64,000 bases of DNA, taken from contig JAJFUS010000019.1 in the NCBI GenBank assembly GCA_021372295.1, forward strand, positions 1 to 64,000, read 5' to 3'. The notes under the pieces are model-generated. The model did no database searches and had not been told where the DNA came from. It saw nothing but the letters and a program-made list of their open reading frames with translations. Positions 7,793 through 16,531 of the stretch are shown piece by piece. The DNA is from a bacterium. GTDB lineage: Bacteria > Armatimonadota > UBA5829. How positions within the stretch are numbered: position 1 is the stretch's first letter; each line of letters opens with the position of its first letter. A program made the translations under genes and the position numbers.

Positions 7793-8776
7793 CTACTCTT
7801 TCACCGCGATCCAACTGCTGCCGCCGGTGATGTTGAAAATCTTGTATGTCTCAGTCCCAAGGTCAATGACGTCCTCCGACGCGCCTGCGCCGACACCTAT
7901 CGAATAGACCTCGCTTAGTTCGCCGCGAAGCTCGGTATAGTTGCTGGCCTCTGAAGTCACGAATAAGGGAAACATCGCGACCATACTATACCTGGTATCA
8001 GGATCGGAATTGTTGGTCTGATAGTTCGAGAAATCTCTGACATATGCCTGATGTGAATTCTGCCCTGTGTAGCCATCATATCTGTTGAGCAGTTGGCAGC
8101 TTGGCAGGCTGGAACTACCTATTATTACTGGCTGCGGGTCTTCCCCTATCTTTGCGCCAGCGGAATAACCAGTTGACAGAGTCGCTATTGTGATCGTATT
8201 CGGGGTTGATGTGGTATCAGTCGCTGTCACTTGAACACGGGCGATATTGGCGTTGTCTTTGATGACGTAATACTTGCCGGAGGTGAGCACGGATGCGTCG
8301 TTTACTGCAACCGTCACGCTGCTTCCCACACCTGCAGCGGCCTGTGTCACAGCGATTTTGTCCGACCAGAAACGCTTGAGTATTCCGCTGTAGTGGCCGT
8401 AATACAGTGCGCCGATCCGGGTCATCACGAAGACCCTGTCGAGGTCTGCAAACAGCCAATAGTTGAACGATGCCGCATCGGCGGTAGTGATCCCGCTCGA
8501 TGTGGTGTAAACTGGTTTCACCGCAGTGTGGCTGGTCGCGTCCCAGTAGAGAGCGCCTCTTACGGAGATAATGCCGGTGCTGGAATCATCGATGAACTGC
8601 AGGTAAATATCTTCTTTGCCCGATTCTCCCGCGGAGTAGACGACGAAATACGGCAGCGTTTGGGACATACCATCGTCATGCAATGTCCATCCGCATGTAT
8701 CGACCAGGAATGTTTTGAGTTTCGCGAGCAGGTCCAGGGTATTGCTCGCTGTGCCATATGAGCTGTGATATGCCAT
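7793..8776 (-). CDS. Putative virion/baseplate protein, 327 aa
   Basis: The natural start is the ATG at 8776 (MAYHSSYGTASNTLDLLAKL), with GGAGA about 8 nt upstream; the frame stays open to 8989 but that part overlaps a hairpin repeat. The product begins with a helix and CGWTLHDDGMSQT, then carries strand-rich sequence with SGKYYVIKDNANIARVQV and Trp- and Tyr-rich segments. Similar proteins occur in baseplate operons of myoviruses, but I cannot name a family with certainty. It is probably a structural protein near the fibre or baseplate. Confidence 0.6.
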   Translation of the reverse strand: MAYHSSYGTASNTLDLLAKLKTFLVDTCGWTLHDDGMSQTLPYFVVYSAGESGKEDIYLQFIDDSSTGIISVRGALYWDATSHTAVKPVYTTSSGITTADAASFNYWLFADLDRVFVMTRIGALYYGHYSGILKRFWSDKIAVTQAAAGVGSSVTVAVNDASVLTSGKYYVIKDNANIARVQVTATDTTSTPNTITIATLSTGYSAGAKIGEDPQPVIIGSSSLPSCQLLNRYDGYTGQNSHQAYVRDFSNYQTNNSDPDTRYSMVAMFPLFVTSEASNYTELRGELSEVYSIGVGAGASEDVIDLGTETYKIFNITGGSSWIAVKE

Positions 8777-8847
8777 TTTATTATCTCCTGAAGAATTATT
8801 AAGCCTTTGGTCGGCAGACTGCTGCTTGCTACCAAACTCAATTTTAG

Positions 8848-8877
8848 TCGAAACTGGTGGGCAACCCCCACTGGGGG
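8848..8877 (-). repeat. Post-stop hairpin element, copy A
   Basis: On the minus strand this element directly follows the TAG of the 196-aa gene. It has a 5-bp stem with a 3-nt loop (CCCCC-AGT-GGGGG), then TTGCCCACC and GTTTCGA. Copy B at 13570-13599 has the same tail but a stem of CCGCC-AGT-GGCGG. The third stem pair is swapped in both arms, a compensatory change that supports a folded structure in RNA or DNA. Confidence 0.55.
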
Positions 8878-9468
8878 CTACGCCAGGCTCATCGTGCCGG
8901 TAAGTCTGAGCTTGATATCCGTTTTCTTCTGTGCGCTGGTATCCGCCGGAACCGTAATTCGCCGCCAGAAGGAGATGGTCGATCTGCACGTTCTGTCACC
9001 CAGAACAAGAGCCTTGCCGGATACTGCCGTGTCCAGCCCGGATTGGGTCAGGGCGAGTTTGCACCAGGATGATTCGTCAGTGCCGGTTGTATCGACCGGC
9101 TGCACGGTTAAATCTGAATAGTTGCACGCCGCGTAGACGACCGATCCCTGCGAATGCGCCGCCGGTTGGGTCGAGTAAATGGCGCGCTGCACGTTGAGGA
9201 CATTTGTCCCGCCGCCGGAAAGGACGCGCATTTCTTCCGAGTCTGTGATGATGACGTCACCGTCAGCAAATCTCGCGGCGGCAAGCGTGATAATGGAGCT
9301 CACCGCATCAATTGCCTGAGCGATTGTAGTCTGCTCGTTTGCCACAAACAGTTGGCGGTCCCTGCTTTCGCCAAGAGAGCCGTCATAGGTGTCGCTGTCG
9401 GGGCTGGACATGTCGCCTTCTGAGATCTGTTTTGTAAGCGCAGCACTCGTATATAAATGTATGGACAA
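8878..9468 (-). CDS. Hypothetical tail/baseplate-operon protein, 196 aa
   Basis: The product starts MSIHLYTSAALTKQISEGDM and contains ADGDVIITDSEEMRVLSGGG and ISFWRRITVPADTSAQKKTD. It looks like an all-beta structural protein with an N-terminal arm. No family is recognised. It lies between the PAAR spike-tip gene and the 327-aa protein gene in the tail operon, so a virion role is likely. A hairpin element follows its stop codon. Confidence 0.5.
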   Translation of the reverse strand: MSIHLYTSAALTKQISEGDMSSPDSDTYDGSLGESRDRQLFVANEQTTIAQAIDAVSSIITLAAARFADGDVIITDSEEMRVLSGGGTNVLNVQRAIYSTQPAAHSQGSVVYAACNYSDLTVQPVDTTGTDESSWCKLALTQSGLDTAVSGKALVLGDRTCRSTISFWRRITVPADTSAQKKTDIKLRLTGTMSLA

Positions 9469-9485
9469 TGTGCATTCCTTTCATA

Positions 9486-9746
9486 TTAACCGGCGCTGGT
9501 GTCCAGGCTGCCCGATGTAATCACAGCGCCGCAGGCTGTCTTGTCACCAACACGCGCCGCCGGTTGGCCTTCAATGATAATAGTATCGCTGCCGGAAACA
9601 ATGGCAGTCACGCCATGCCTTGGGCACGAATGCAGATCACCCTTTCTGGCGGCAGCTTTGCCGTTGATAAACGTGCGGCTGGCGGCGCTGATAATTACTC
9701 CACCGTGGTCGGAAGCATCGCCAAGGCGTGCAATGTGGCTGGCCAT
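9486..9746 (-). CDS. PAAR-domain spike tip protein
   Basis: The product has 86 residues from the ATG at 9746 (MASHIARLGDASDHGG); the longer frame to 9833 overlaps the next gene. PAAR motifs are visible: GKAAARKGDLHSC-P-R-H and GQPAARVGDKTACGA. The conserved His and Cys residues that bind the single metal ion at the apex are present. PAAR proteins cap the trimeric gp5/VgrG spike and sharpen it for puncture. Its place next to the spike gene fits. Length is normal for the family. Confidence 0.9.
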   Translation of the reverse strand: MASHIARLGDASDHGGVIISAASRTFINGKAAARKGDLHSCPRHGVTAIVSGSDTIIIEGQPAARVGDKTACGAVITSGSLDTSAG

Positions 9747-9748
9747 AG

Positions 9749-10123
9749 TTACCTGCCAAAATAGCTTATGATAGAGCTGACCACGCCGCTTATGACACCA
9801 CCCAGCGCGATAACCAGTGCCACCGTTTTCCAAAGTGTGTCGCCGCTCACTTTGGTTTTGACCTCGGACTTGAGCGAGCTTATCTCCTCGGCGTGGCGGG
9901 CAAGTTCGTCATTGATTCCGCGCACGATAATCTCAACCGATTCTTTATCGGATTTCGCTTCGAGACGTCTCTCGATTGCCTCCAAACGACTTTGAATATC
10001 CCGCCTGTGGTTTTCGAGTATCTCGCGAAACTCTGCCCGCCACGATTCAAAGGTTTTCGCGAGCATCCGCTCGCTTTCCACCCAGCCACACTTCGATGGG
10101 CCATTGCATTCGTTATCATTCAT
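9749..10123 (-). CDS. Coiled-coil protein with C-terminal membrane segment, XhlA- or holin-like
   Basis: The product has 124 residues. A Cys-containing start (MNDNECNGPSKCGW) is followed by a long charged heptad-type coiled coil (about residues 20-90, with RLEAIERRLEAKSDKE). It ends in one hydrophobic helix (TVALVIALGGVISGVVSSII) and a short tail. This layout resembles phage hemolysin XhlA-type or accessory holin proteins. A tail-lysis or spike-membrane role is possible. It sits between the spike and PAAR genes and ends just before the PAAR start. Confidence 0.55.
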   Translation of the reverse strand: MNDNECNGPSKCGWVESERMLAKTFESWRAEFREILENHRRDIQSRLEAIERRLEAKSDKESVEIIVRGINDELARHAEEISSLKSEVKTKVSGDTLWKTVALVIALGGVISGVVSSIISYFGR

Positions 10124-10132
10124 GTCGCTGCC

Positions 10133-10774
10133 TCACGGGTTAAGGTATATATTGCCAGCCGAGCGTATCGTTATGTCGCCAGATTCTGCATCCATCGTGA
10201 TTGTGCTTCCGGCCTTGTCGGCGAGCTCAACTCTGCGGCCGGAAAGCATTGTAATTGACTGGCCGGATGAGTCTATGATCCGCACGCAGGCCGTATCATC
10301 CTTGTCATCCAGCAGGATTACATGTCCGAGTGTCGTCTTTGCAAGCACACGCATTTTCGGGCAGTAGTATGACGGATGGCCATGAAATTTGCCGTGCTCA
10401 AGACTATCCGCACGATTGGATGCATGATCGTCCCTATCGCCACAATCATCACACGTCACAGAATCACAGAGCCGCTTGGACTCATCCGGCTGTTCGCCGG
10501 GATTGCTTCCGGCCAGCCACACCCCTGACCAAATCGCATGCTGGGCATCGCCGCCCTCGAACTCTGCCCACACTGACGCGCCCTCATCCGGAACGAGAAA
10601 CATGCCGCAGTTGTCCGTGCCGCCATAGGGAAAGCAGGGCGAGGCCCAGTCCGACCAGTTCACCTCGCCCACACCAAGCACGGCGGGAATTTCCAGCCTG
10701 CACCGGCCCAGACGCTCCGGATCGTGGTTGTCCCGGACGAGTGCCCGGTATTTGCCGTACCACTTATCCTGCAT
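10133..10774 (-). CDS. gp5/VgrG-like baseplate spike protein
   Basis: The product has 213 residues. The N-terminal OB domain (WYGKYRALVRDNHDPERLGRC) fits the Phage_base_V/gp5 N-terminal fold. It continues with GASVWAEFEGGDAQHAIWSG, the typical signature of the family. The C-terminal stretch (SGRRVELADKAGSTITMD, then ESGDITIRSAGNIYLNP) is the short beta-helix repeat that forms the needle. No lysozyme domain is present. It should form the trimeric spike between the hub (11102-12433) and the PAAR tip. Confidence 0.88.
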   Translation of the reverse strand: MQDKWYGKYRALVRDNHDPERLGRCRLEIPAVLGVGEVNWSDWASPCFPYGGTDNCGMFLVPDEGASVWAEFEGGDAQHAIWSGVWLAGSNPGEQPDESKRLCDSVTCDDCGDRDDHASNRADSLEHGKFHGHPSYYCPKMRVLAKTTLGHVILLDDKDDTACVRIIDSSGQSITMLSGRRVELADKAGSTITMDAESGDITIRSAGNIYLNP

Positions 10775-10777
10775 TGT

Positions 10778-11080
10778 CTATACTTTGAAGAGATCCCGCA
10801 GGAATCTTACGACTATGTTGGACTGGGTCTTCTTAGGATCGGCTTTCGCGACGGCGTCGGTAATGGCGTCCTGCACGCTCTCGGTAAGAGAGCACATGGA
10901 AGTCGCCACACTGAGCTTTACGCTGCTTGCACCGAGCTTTTCAATGACCCCGACTATCGTGTCCAGCGCGGTGGTTTTTGCCTTGCCCCACTTCGTGAGT
11001 TTGAGCACAGCCACAAGCGCGACGATAAACGTGATAAGCACGTCTTTGTTGTCCGTTACGAAACTCAATACACTACTCAT
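10778..11080 (-). CDS. Small membrane protein, possible holin, 100 aa
   Basis: It starts at the ATG at 11080, with GGAG 9 nt upstream; an in-frame TTG at 11095 is the alternative. One hydrophobic segment near the N-terminus (VLITFIVALVAVLKL) is followed by a mostly polar, basic remainder (KWGKAKTTALD to FLRDLFKV). It could be a holin, but the endolysin gene is 50 kb away at the right end. No family is recognised. Confidence 0.45.
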   Translation of the reverse strand: MSSVLSFVTDNKDVLITFIVALVAVLKLTKWGKAKTTALDTIVGVIEKLGASSVKLSVATSMCSLTESVQDAITDAVAKADPKKTQSNIVVRFLRDLFKV

Positions 11081-11101
11081 TCTTTCATTCTCCAATCTCG
11101 A

Positions 11102-12433
11102 TTAGCTGTTTGTAATGATCTCGCCAGTATCGGCATCGACCCGAACCATCTTCGGTTTTGACTTCACTGGACGCGGGGCACTGGAACCCTTCGCTTTCCT
11201 GCCGGTGCCACTCGCCACAGCTTTTTTCGGGTGCTTGGGTGCCGGTAGTTCATTCTTTTTGGCAGTCACCTCCGCTGATTTTGCCCCGGCTCCCTTGCCC
11301 AAGGCGTTTCGCTTGAGCTTAAGCTCACAGGAATATCCATCGCCGAATATATGTCTGACCGAAGTGCAGTAATATGTGCCGGAGAACTTACGTCCGACAC
11401 CAGTAATCTCGATATTCTGTTTTGCGACAAGCGTCGGCATGCCGATAGTCGTCGCAGCTGCCTCGATCTGCCTGAGTTCGGCCTCCTTGAAACGGCTCTC
11501 GGATACATCCTGCGCCGGTTCCTGTCGAGGCTCTTCGTAGAAGCCTTCCGAGCGCTCAAAGCTCGGAATGATCTGACCAGATTCAGACTCGCGATACTTG
11601 TCTTCACCAGTCCCGCCGTCGACCAGATACGTCTTTTTGCCAAGTGACGTCCTGTCCGAAGTCGTGGCATTACCAGCCTTGTGTTCAACTGCCGCTTTCT
11701 TTCTCGGATCGACCCCGACAGCCTTGGTCTCGGTTCCGGCACCCTTTACACCCTGCGACTGCGTCGACGGTTTGAATGAGCGCAGCATGCCCTCGCGGTC
11801 AGTGAAATACTCCAGAGTGAGGGCGGGCCTCTTTGCCAGGTGTCTTGGATGGAAGTGCAGCTCATCATCTTGAACGTAGAACACATATCCCGTCACCCCT
11901 TTCCCGTCCCTATCTCGGGACTTTACGGCCAGTTGTTTCAAGAACTGCGCATCCGATATATTGCTTTGTGCTACTCTCAAATGCCTGCCGATGGTCTTTG
12001 TCACCACTGCCTTCAAACCATGCTCGCTGGCAATTTGCTCCGCGATCTCCGAATACAAAATGCCGGGAGCGGGTTTCTGCCAGACACGTTGGATCTGCTT
12101 CCCGGCCAGTTTGTGTCCCTTATCGTAAGCCTTGAGCTGGATCGTCGGGTCGCCGCCGTCAGGAAAGTCGTAGTCTATCTCTTTGATGACGGCAATCTTT
12201 CTGGCAGACAGATCACCGGCGTAACCGAACCTCGCAACGATCTCGTTACCCTCCTGAAAGAGCGGATCGTCCACGAACTGAAGGTTCCTGTCGGCCACCG
12301 TGATCTCCATCACATCCATCTCTTCTTCGTTGTCCTCGAAAACGAACGAAGTTATCTCATGCGTGATGTCTTTTGAGAGCCGGTGGCCCTCTATCTCTAT
12401 AAGGAACGTGGGTTGGTATATGTCGGTCTGCAT
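11102..12433 (-). CDS. Tail hub protein, phage late control gene D / gp27-like
   Basis: The product has 443 residues. The N-terminal half has the family's features: FLIEIEGHRLSKDI, DVMEITVADRNLQFVDDPLF, GNEIVARFGYAG and YDKGHKLAG, then a middle domain ending in YVQDDELHFHPRHLAKRPA. The C-terminal third is a low-complexity Lys/Ala/Pro-rich tail (KKELPAPKHPKKAVASGTGR), longer than in P2 gpD. The protein forms the trimeric hub that links tube to spike. Gene order after the LysM-like gene is typical. Confidence 0.88.
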   Translation of the reverse strand: MQTDIYQPTFLIEIEGHRLSKDITHEITSFVFEDNEEEMDVMEITVADRNLQFVDDPLFQEGNEIVARFGYAGDLSARKIAVIKEIDYDFPDGGDPTIQLKAYDKGHKLAGKQIQRVWQKPAPGILYSEIAEQIASEHGLKAVVTKTIGRHLRVAQSNISDAQFLKQLAVKSRDRDGKGVTGYVFYVQDDELHFHPRHLAKRPALTLEYFTDREGMLRSFKPSTQSQGVKGAGTETKAVGVDPRKKAAVEHKAGNATTSDRTSLGKKTYLVDGGTGEDKYRESESGQIIPSFERSEGFYEEPRQEPAQDVSESRFKEAELRQIEAAATTIGMPTLVAKQNIEITGVGRKFSGTYYCTSVRHIFGDGYSCELKLKRNALGKGAGAKSAEVTAKKNELPAPKHPKKAVASGTGRKAKGSSAPRPVKSKPKMVRVDADTGEIITNS

Positions 12434-12435
12434 TG

Positions 12436-12726
12436 CTAATCCAACACACTCATCTGCACGTGTTCGACCGACGGAATTCTCAGAACCGTCCCCGCCTCAA
12501 GCTCCAGCGGGAAGAATATATCGTTGTAATCACAGATGATCCACCAAAGCTCCGATTGCCCCAGGTATTTGCAAGCGAGAAGATCTATCCGATCACCTTC
12601 GATGACAGTGTGGAAAACATCGTCAGTCTGGCGCGCCGTATCGATGCACTCACGGACACCGATGAACTCGTCGCTGCCATCGACATACAGAACGCAGGAC
12701 GCATACCTTGAATCTACCGATATCAT
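12436..12726 (-). CDS. LysM-like tail/baseplate protein (gpX/gp53 type)
   Basis: The product has 96 residues. The C-terminal half shows a LysM-type pattern: HTVIEGDRIDLLACKYLGQSE, then WWIICDYNDI, LELEAGTVLRIPS. Such short proteins lie between the tube-initiator and hub genes in many contractile systems and bind the hub. Start and stop overlap the neighbours closely, which suggests coupled translation. Its role is structural. Confidence 0.78.
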   Translation of the reverse strand: MISVDSRYASCVLYVDGSDEFIGVRECIDTARQTDDVFHTVIEGDRIDLLACKYLGQSELWWIICDYNDIFFPLELEAGTVLRIPSVEHVQMSVLD

Positions 12727-13193
12727 TTACGGACCTCGCTGCAACTCACCGACTTCATCACGACTTCCTCAAGAGCCATCTCCACCTCGGCATGCTGGGG
12801 CAGCAGGCTGTCTTTGTCGAACATATGAAAGTAGCGCACCCGCACCTGCCGCACTATACAAATCACCCCAGGATACAGATCGCCCAGAAAGAACAGCACC
12901 TTATGCGGCGCGCTCTTGAGCATTGTTTTTTCGTGCTGCGGATATAGAAGCGACTGCAGCCAGGCCACTTTTTGCTTCACAGATCCCTTGAAGAACACAA
13001 TCGTGAACGCTATCCGGCGAGCCTCTCCTGCCACAAACTGATACCTTGGGTGGCTCATGCCCGGAATCTTAATCGTGGCGAAGTCAGCGCTCTTTTCGTC
13101 AGTAATCTCGTCCGGGTTATACTGGAACTCCAGAGTCTCCCGAGTCACCACATCAACGAGATAACCGACAGTCCGGCTTACACTTTCAGCCAA
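12723..13193 (-). CDS. Contractile injection system tube-initiator protein (CIS_tube-like)
   Basis: The product has 156 residues. Its RETLEFQYNPDEITDEKSADF motif is characteristic of the CIS tube protein N-terminal family, which also includes LysM-linked T4 gp53/gp54-type proteins. It continues with strands around RIAFTIVFFKGS and ICIVRQVRVRYFHMFD. It probably links the hub to the first ring of the tail tube. It lies directly before the LysM-like gene, as expected. Confidence 0.8.
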   Translation of the reverse strand: MAESVSRTVGYLVDVVTRETLEFQYNPDEITDEKSADFATIKIPGMSHPRYQFVAGEARRIAFTIVFFKGSVKQKVAWLQSLLYPQHEKTMLKSAPHKVLFFLGDLYPGVICIVRQVRVRYFHMFDKDSLLPQHAEVEMALEEVVMKSVSCSEVRK

Positions 13194-13501
13194 ACCGGCA
13201 CCTCACGGTATATCATCACAGGCTTTCCGAGCGTTCTGGCGTGCTCCATCTCCCGGCACATACCCTCAGATATGCCGTCGCCGATATAGACCCACACTAC
13301 GTCACAAGCCTCCATAAACCGCAGGCCCATCGATATTCCGAGTTCACGCTGCGCTGGGTCTGTATCGTCCAGAAACCTGGTATAAAGCAAATGTGGAGCA
13401 AATGGCGTAAGCCCCGACTCTACAGCAAGCCGACACATAGCCTTGGCAATCTCAACGTTGCGCACGATGTTACCGGCAAATCTGCTGCAGATAAATACCA
13501 T
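13178..13501 (-). CDS. DUF4406/DUF7768-like nucleoside deoxyribosyltransferase-fold protein
   Basis: The product has 107 residues: MVFICSRFAGNIVRNVEIAK, then PFAPHLLYTRFLDD, GLRFMEACDVVWVYIGDGIS and EGMCREMEHARTLGKPVMIY. This is the small Rossmann-like fold of phage proteins related to nucleoside 2-deoxyribosyltransferases; the EGMCREMEHA helix holds the usual conserved Glu. A metabolic or NAD/nucleotide-related role is possible, but the substrate is unknown. Its place inside a tail operon, between tape measure and tube initiator, is unusual for an enzyme. Confidence 0.72.
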   Translation of the reverse strand: MVFICSRFAGNIVRNVEIAKAMCRLAVESGLTPFAPHLLYTRFLDDTDPAQRELGISMGLRFMEACDVVWVYIGDGISEGMCREMEHARTLGKPVMIYREVPVWLKV

Positions 13502-13569
13502 TTCTACCCCTCAAGAAACTGATAAGTGTTGACGACAGACTAATGACCGAAACCAGACGATGTTCCCAA

Positions 13570-13599
13570 TCGAAACAGGTGGGCAGCCGCCACTGGCGG
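13570..13599 (-). repeat. Post-stop hairpin element, copy B
   Basis: The minus-strand element starts just after the tape-measure stop codon. Stem CCGCC, loop AGT, stem GGCGG, then CTGCCCACC and GTTTCGA. It shares about 27 of 30 positions with copy A at 8848-8877, with a compensatory stem change. The 100-bp gap here holds nothing else. Confidence 0.55.
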
Positions 13600-13601
13600 G
13601 G

Positions 13602-16529
13602 TCAGACCTGCTCATAATTTCTGACCTTTCTATCCCGCATATCCCTGTAAACCGACTGCGCTATTTTCCGGCCATCCAGGGTAGTAGTAACGCTCAGATC
13701 TATCGGCCTGTCCGCCAGAGCATCCAACTTGGTGAGGATGGCCTCCAACATCGGCTGAATGCTCTCGTCAGCAGGACCCACCGACAAACTTCCAAATGTC
13801 CCACGTGAGGCGGATAATAACCTCGTCTGCCTGGTATCCGGTGTGCTATTGTCAAATCCCTGGGCCTGCGTGATCGGAGTAACCGGTCTGGGCAATGGCC
13901 CCGCAATCGATGGCGTGAGCGCAAGTGTTCCAGCGACCGCAGTGGGCAAAACTGCAGATTTCACAAGTCCAAATGCCTGCTGAACTGCTTCATACGGCCG
14001 TTTCGAAGTGCGGTCTATTCCCGAACTGAACGCCTCCAGCATCGCTGATCCACTTCTTGTAAGAGTGGATAACGGCCCTTCCAGCGCATCCGAATGCGGC
14101 AGAAGCCTCTTAACTCTGGCAAGCGCCGCCTTTGCAGCCTCATATGGAGCGGTAAGCGCCGAACGCACACCGGAGGCGATAGCCGTCATAATGGCGCGCC
14201 CGCTTTGGAACGCGCTTGTAACCAGGCTCCGCAGACCAGTAATTATGGATGCAAATGCGCCAACAGCCGCTCCTCGAATTGATGACCACGCCCCGGACGC
14301 AGAACCGGCAAGCCTGCCGAACAACGATCTAAGTGCGCCAATCGCGGATCCTGCGATGCCCCGAATGCCAGCCCAGGCAGTTGTCGCCACATCACGCGCC
14401 CACAGAAACGGTGTCGCGAGATACTGCACAATGGCAACGCCAATGGATTTCAGACCACTCACCACTGAAATCTGCCCGGTGAACACTTGCCACACTGACC
14501 AGGCCACTCTGCCGACCATAAGAAGCGCCTGCACAATCAGCCTGAGCGGCAGGTAAAACTTGTAGATCACCGGAGCGACTGCAGTAAATACTGTAACGAG
14601 TATTCGACCAAGCCCGACAACTGCTCGAACAACCAGCGCGACAGTGCGGATGACGAACACCAGCGGGCTAACAACAAATCGGATCACATACGCTCCGATC
14701 TGTGCAAGAACACCGAGAACTCTGCCCAGAACAATACCAATGTTTTGAAACGATGACGCATCGACTGACGTCGTGGCCATGCCGAAGATACCAAACACGG
14801 AAAGAAGCACTTTGCCAAGCTCGCCAAATGCTCCCATGAGTGCCTTCACCGCTGGTTCGATGATTGTTCGAATCCTGCCAAAGACTGACGAGAACGCTGT
14901 CCACAATCCAGTCAGGAACTGCCGAACTCTGAAGTAGACCTGGAAGACTGTAGTGACAAACCCCATCAATCCCGCAGTCTGAAGTCTCTTCGCAAGCTCC
15001 GCTGACATCTGTCCCGCGCCGCCGGAGAGCGATCCAATAAGCGTGCGAATTCCCTGAAACGCGAGACTCACTTTATTCCATGCGCCAAGAACAACACTCC
15101 TGATACCGGCAAAATTGCTCTCCCAAGCACGTCTCAAGAGAACAACCGCCACTACTACACCCGCGATTATCCCGACAACCGGCAGGAAATAGGCTGAGAC
15201 TGCCGCACCGACACCTGCGAGCATCGGCCCAATTGCTGCAATTCCAGCCTGGATCGCAGGCATTACAATTCCAATCGTTCCTATGGCTGCCGTAACGCTT
15301 CCGACCACAACCAGCACAGTGCCCAATGCCGCGCATAGCGCAAGCGCCACTCTTGTCACACCAGGCATGGATTTCGCAACACTCTGCAAATGGATAATGA
15401 ACCTGGATATGGCCTGAAAGACCGGGATCACAACCGGCAGCAGCGTCCGCCCGAGAATCTCGGCAAGGTTGGTAAGCTGCTGCTTTACCAGTTCATACTG
15501 CGAGCCTATGTCCATGTTCATTGCGTTTGCCATCTGCTCGGTAACCACGGTGCCGGATTTCATCGCCTGCTCGACGCTCTGGATGTTGCCCTCGAGCTGG
15601 TCCATCCCCATAGACATCTGAAGAAGGAACCTGACCGCCTCATCGGACCCGAACGCCTTTTTGAGTTTCACCTGCGCCGCAGCTTGCGAAAGGTCAGGAA
15701 AACCGCGCTTCACTTCCTGCAATATAGGGATAATGCCTTTGAGCCTGCCCTGCGCATCGACAAACGAGAGGCCCAACTCATCACCGGCTTCGGCAGCCTT
15801 GAGCATAAACGCCTTGTATAACGTGCCTGCCTCGGAACCAGGCATCGTAGTCTGAAGTTGGCCCAGGATCGCCATCTGCTCTTGGAGCGGAACATTGGAT
15901 GCAGCCGCGATAGCGCCGATATTCTTAATGGCTTCGGCCATCGCCGGGCCAGTCGTTTTGAAAACCGATACAGTCTGAGCCAGCGCGCCGGAAAACATCT
16001 TCGCCCAGTCCATATCCGACATATCCTTGGCCATGGGCTTAAATATGCCATAGCCGGTGGTAAATGTCTCGACCATCTCCTGGGTTGTGGCTTTGGTGGC
16101 CTTCGCGGTTAGCGCAGCCATAGATGCAAATGTGCCCACGGCGGTGTCGCTCAGGTTTGCCAGAGCGGATTTGACATCATAGGCCGCTGTAATGAACTCG
16201 GCTTTGTTCGTTCCAGACCACTTGTTTGTAAACGACTCCGCCGCATCTTCCATTGCCCGGAAATCCTTCACGCCAACCGATGCAAGCTCGCCCAATGCCC
16301 GTTGAGTCGCTACGGTCGAAGCCACAAGTCCTGCCGGGATAGCCAGGAGCGCAAGGCCAGCGCCGGTCATCATAGTGCCTTTTTCTATCAGGCCGAGATT
16401 TCGGGTCATGTTTTCGCTCGCAGCCTCCACCGACGCGTCCAGTGTCTGCATGGACGACTGGATACGCCCGGCATTCTGCGTGAAAGCATCTTTCAAAGTT
16501 ACGATTATCCCGAGACCAAGGTCGTTCAC
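13602..16529 (-). CDS. Phage tail tape measure protein
   Basis: The product has 975 residues and starts at a GTG at 16529 behind GGAAGG. The N-terminal 350 residues match the TP901-type tape measure core: ALGELASVGVKDFRAMEDAA, then AEFITAAYDVKSALANLSD, KTTGPAMAEAIKNIGAIAAA and EAGTLYKAFMLKAAEA. The middle has several long hydrophobic helices (about residues 370-470 and 560-680), and the C-terminus is Ser/Ala rich. Its length should set a tail of roughly 140-150 nm by the usual ratio. It lies just after the frameshifting chaperone gene. Confidence 0.92.
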   Translation of the reverse strand: MNDLGLGIIVTLKDAFTQNAGRIQSSMQTLDASVEAASENMTRNLGLIEKGTMMTGAGLALLAIPAGLVASTVATQRALGELASVGVKDFRAMEDAAESFTNKWSGTNKAEFITAAYDVKSALANLSDTAVGTFASMAALTAKATKATTQEMVETFTTGYGIFKPMAKDMSDMDWAKMFSGALAQTVSVFKTTGPAMAEAIKNIGAIAAASNVPLQEQMAILGQLQTTMPGSEAGTLYKAFMLKAAEAGDELGLSFVDAQGRLKGIIPILQEVKRGFPDLSQAAAQVKLKKAFGSDEAVRFLLQMSMGMDQLEGNIQSVEQAMKSGTVVTEQMANAMNMDIGSQYELVKQQLTNLAEILGRTLLPVVIPVFQAISRFIIHLQSVAKSMPGVTRVALALCAALGTVLVVVGSVTAAIGTIGIVMPAIQAGIAAIGPMLAGVGAAVSAYFLPVVGIIAGVVVAVVLLRRAWESNFAGIRSVVLGAWNKVSLAFQGIRTLIGSLSGGAGQMSAELAKRLQTAGLMGFVTTVFQVYFRVRQFLTGLWTAFSSVFGRIRTIIEPAVKALMGAFGELGKVLLSVFGIFGMATTSVDASSFQNIGIVLGRVLGVLAQIGAYVIRFVVSPLVFVIRTVALVVRAVVGLGRILVTVFTAVAPVIYKFYLPLRLIVQALLMVGRVAWSVWQVFTGQISVVSGLKSIGVAIVQYLATPFLWARDVATTAWAGIRGIAGSAIGALRSLFGRLAGSASGAWSSIRGAAVGAFASIITGLRSLVTSAFQSGRAIMTAIASGVRSALTAPYEAAKAALARVKRLLPHSDALEGPLSTLTRSGSAMLEAFSSGIDRTSKRPYEAVQQAFGLVKSAVLPTAVAGTLALTPSIAGPLPRPVTPITQAQGFDNSTPDTRQTRLLSASRGTFGSLSVGPADESIQPMLEAILTKLDALADRPIDLSVTTTLDGRKIAQSVYRDMRDRKVRNYEQV

Positions 16530-16531
16530 TG

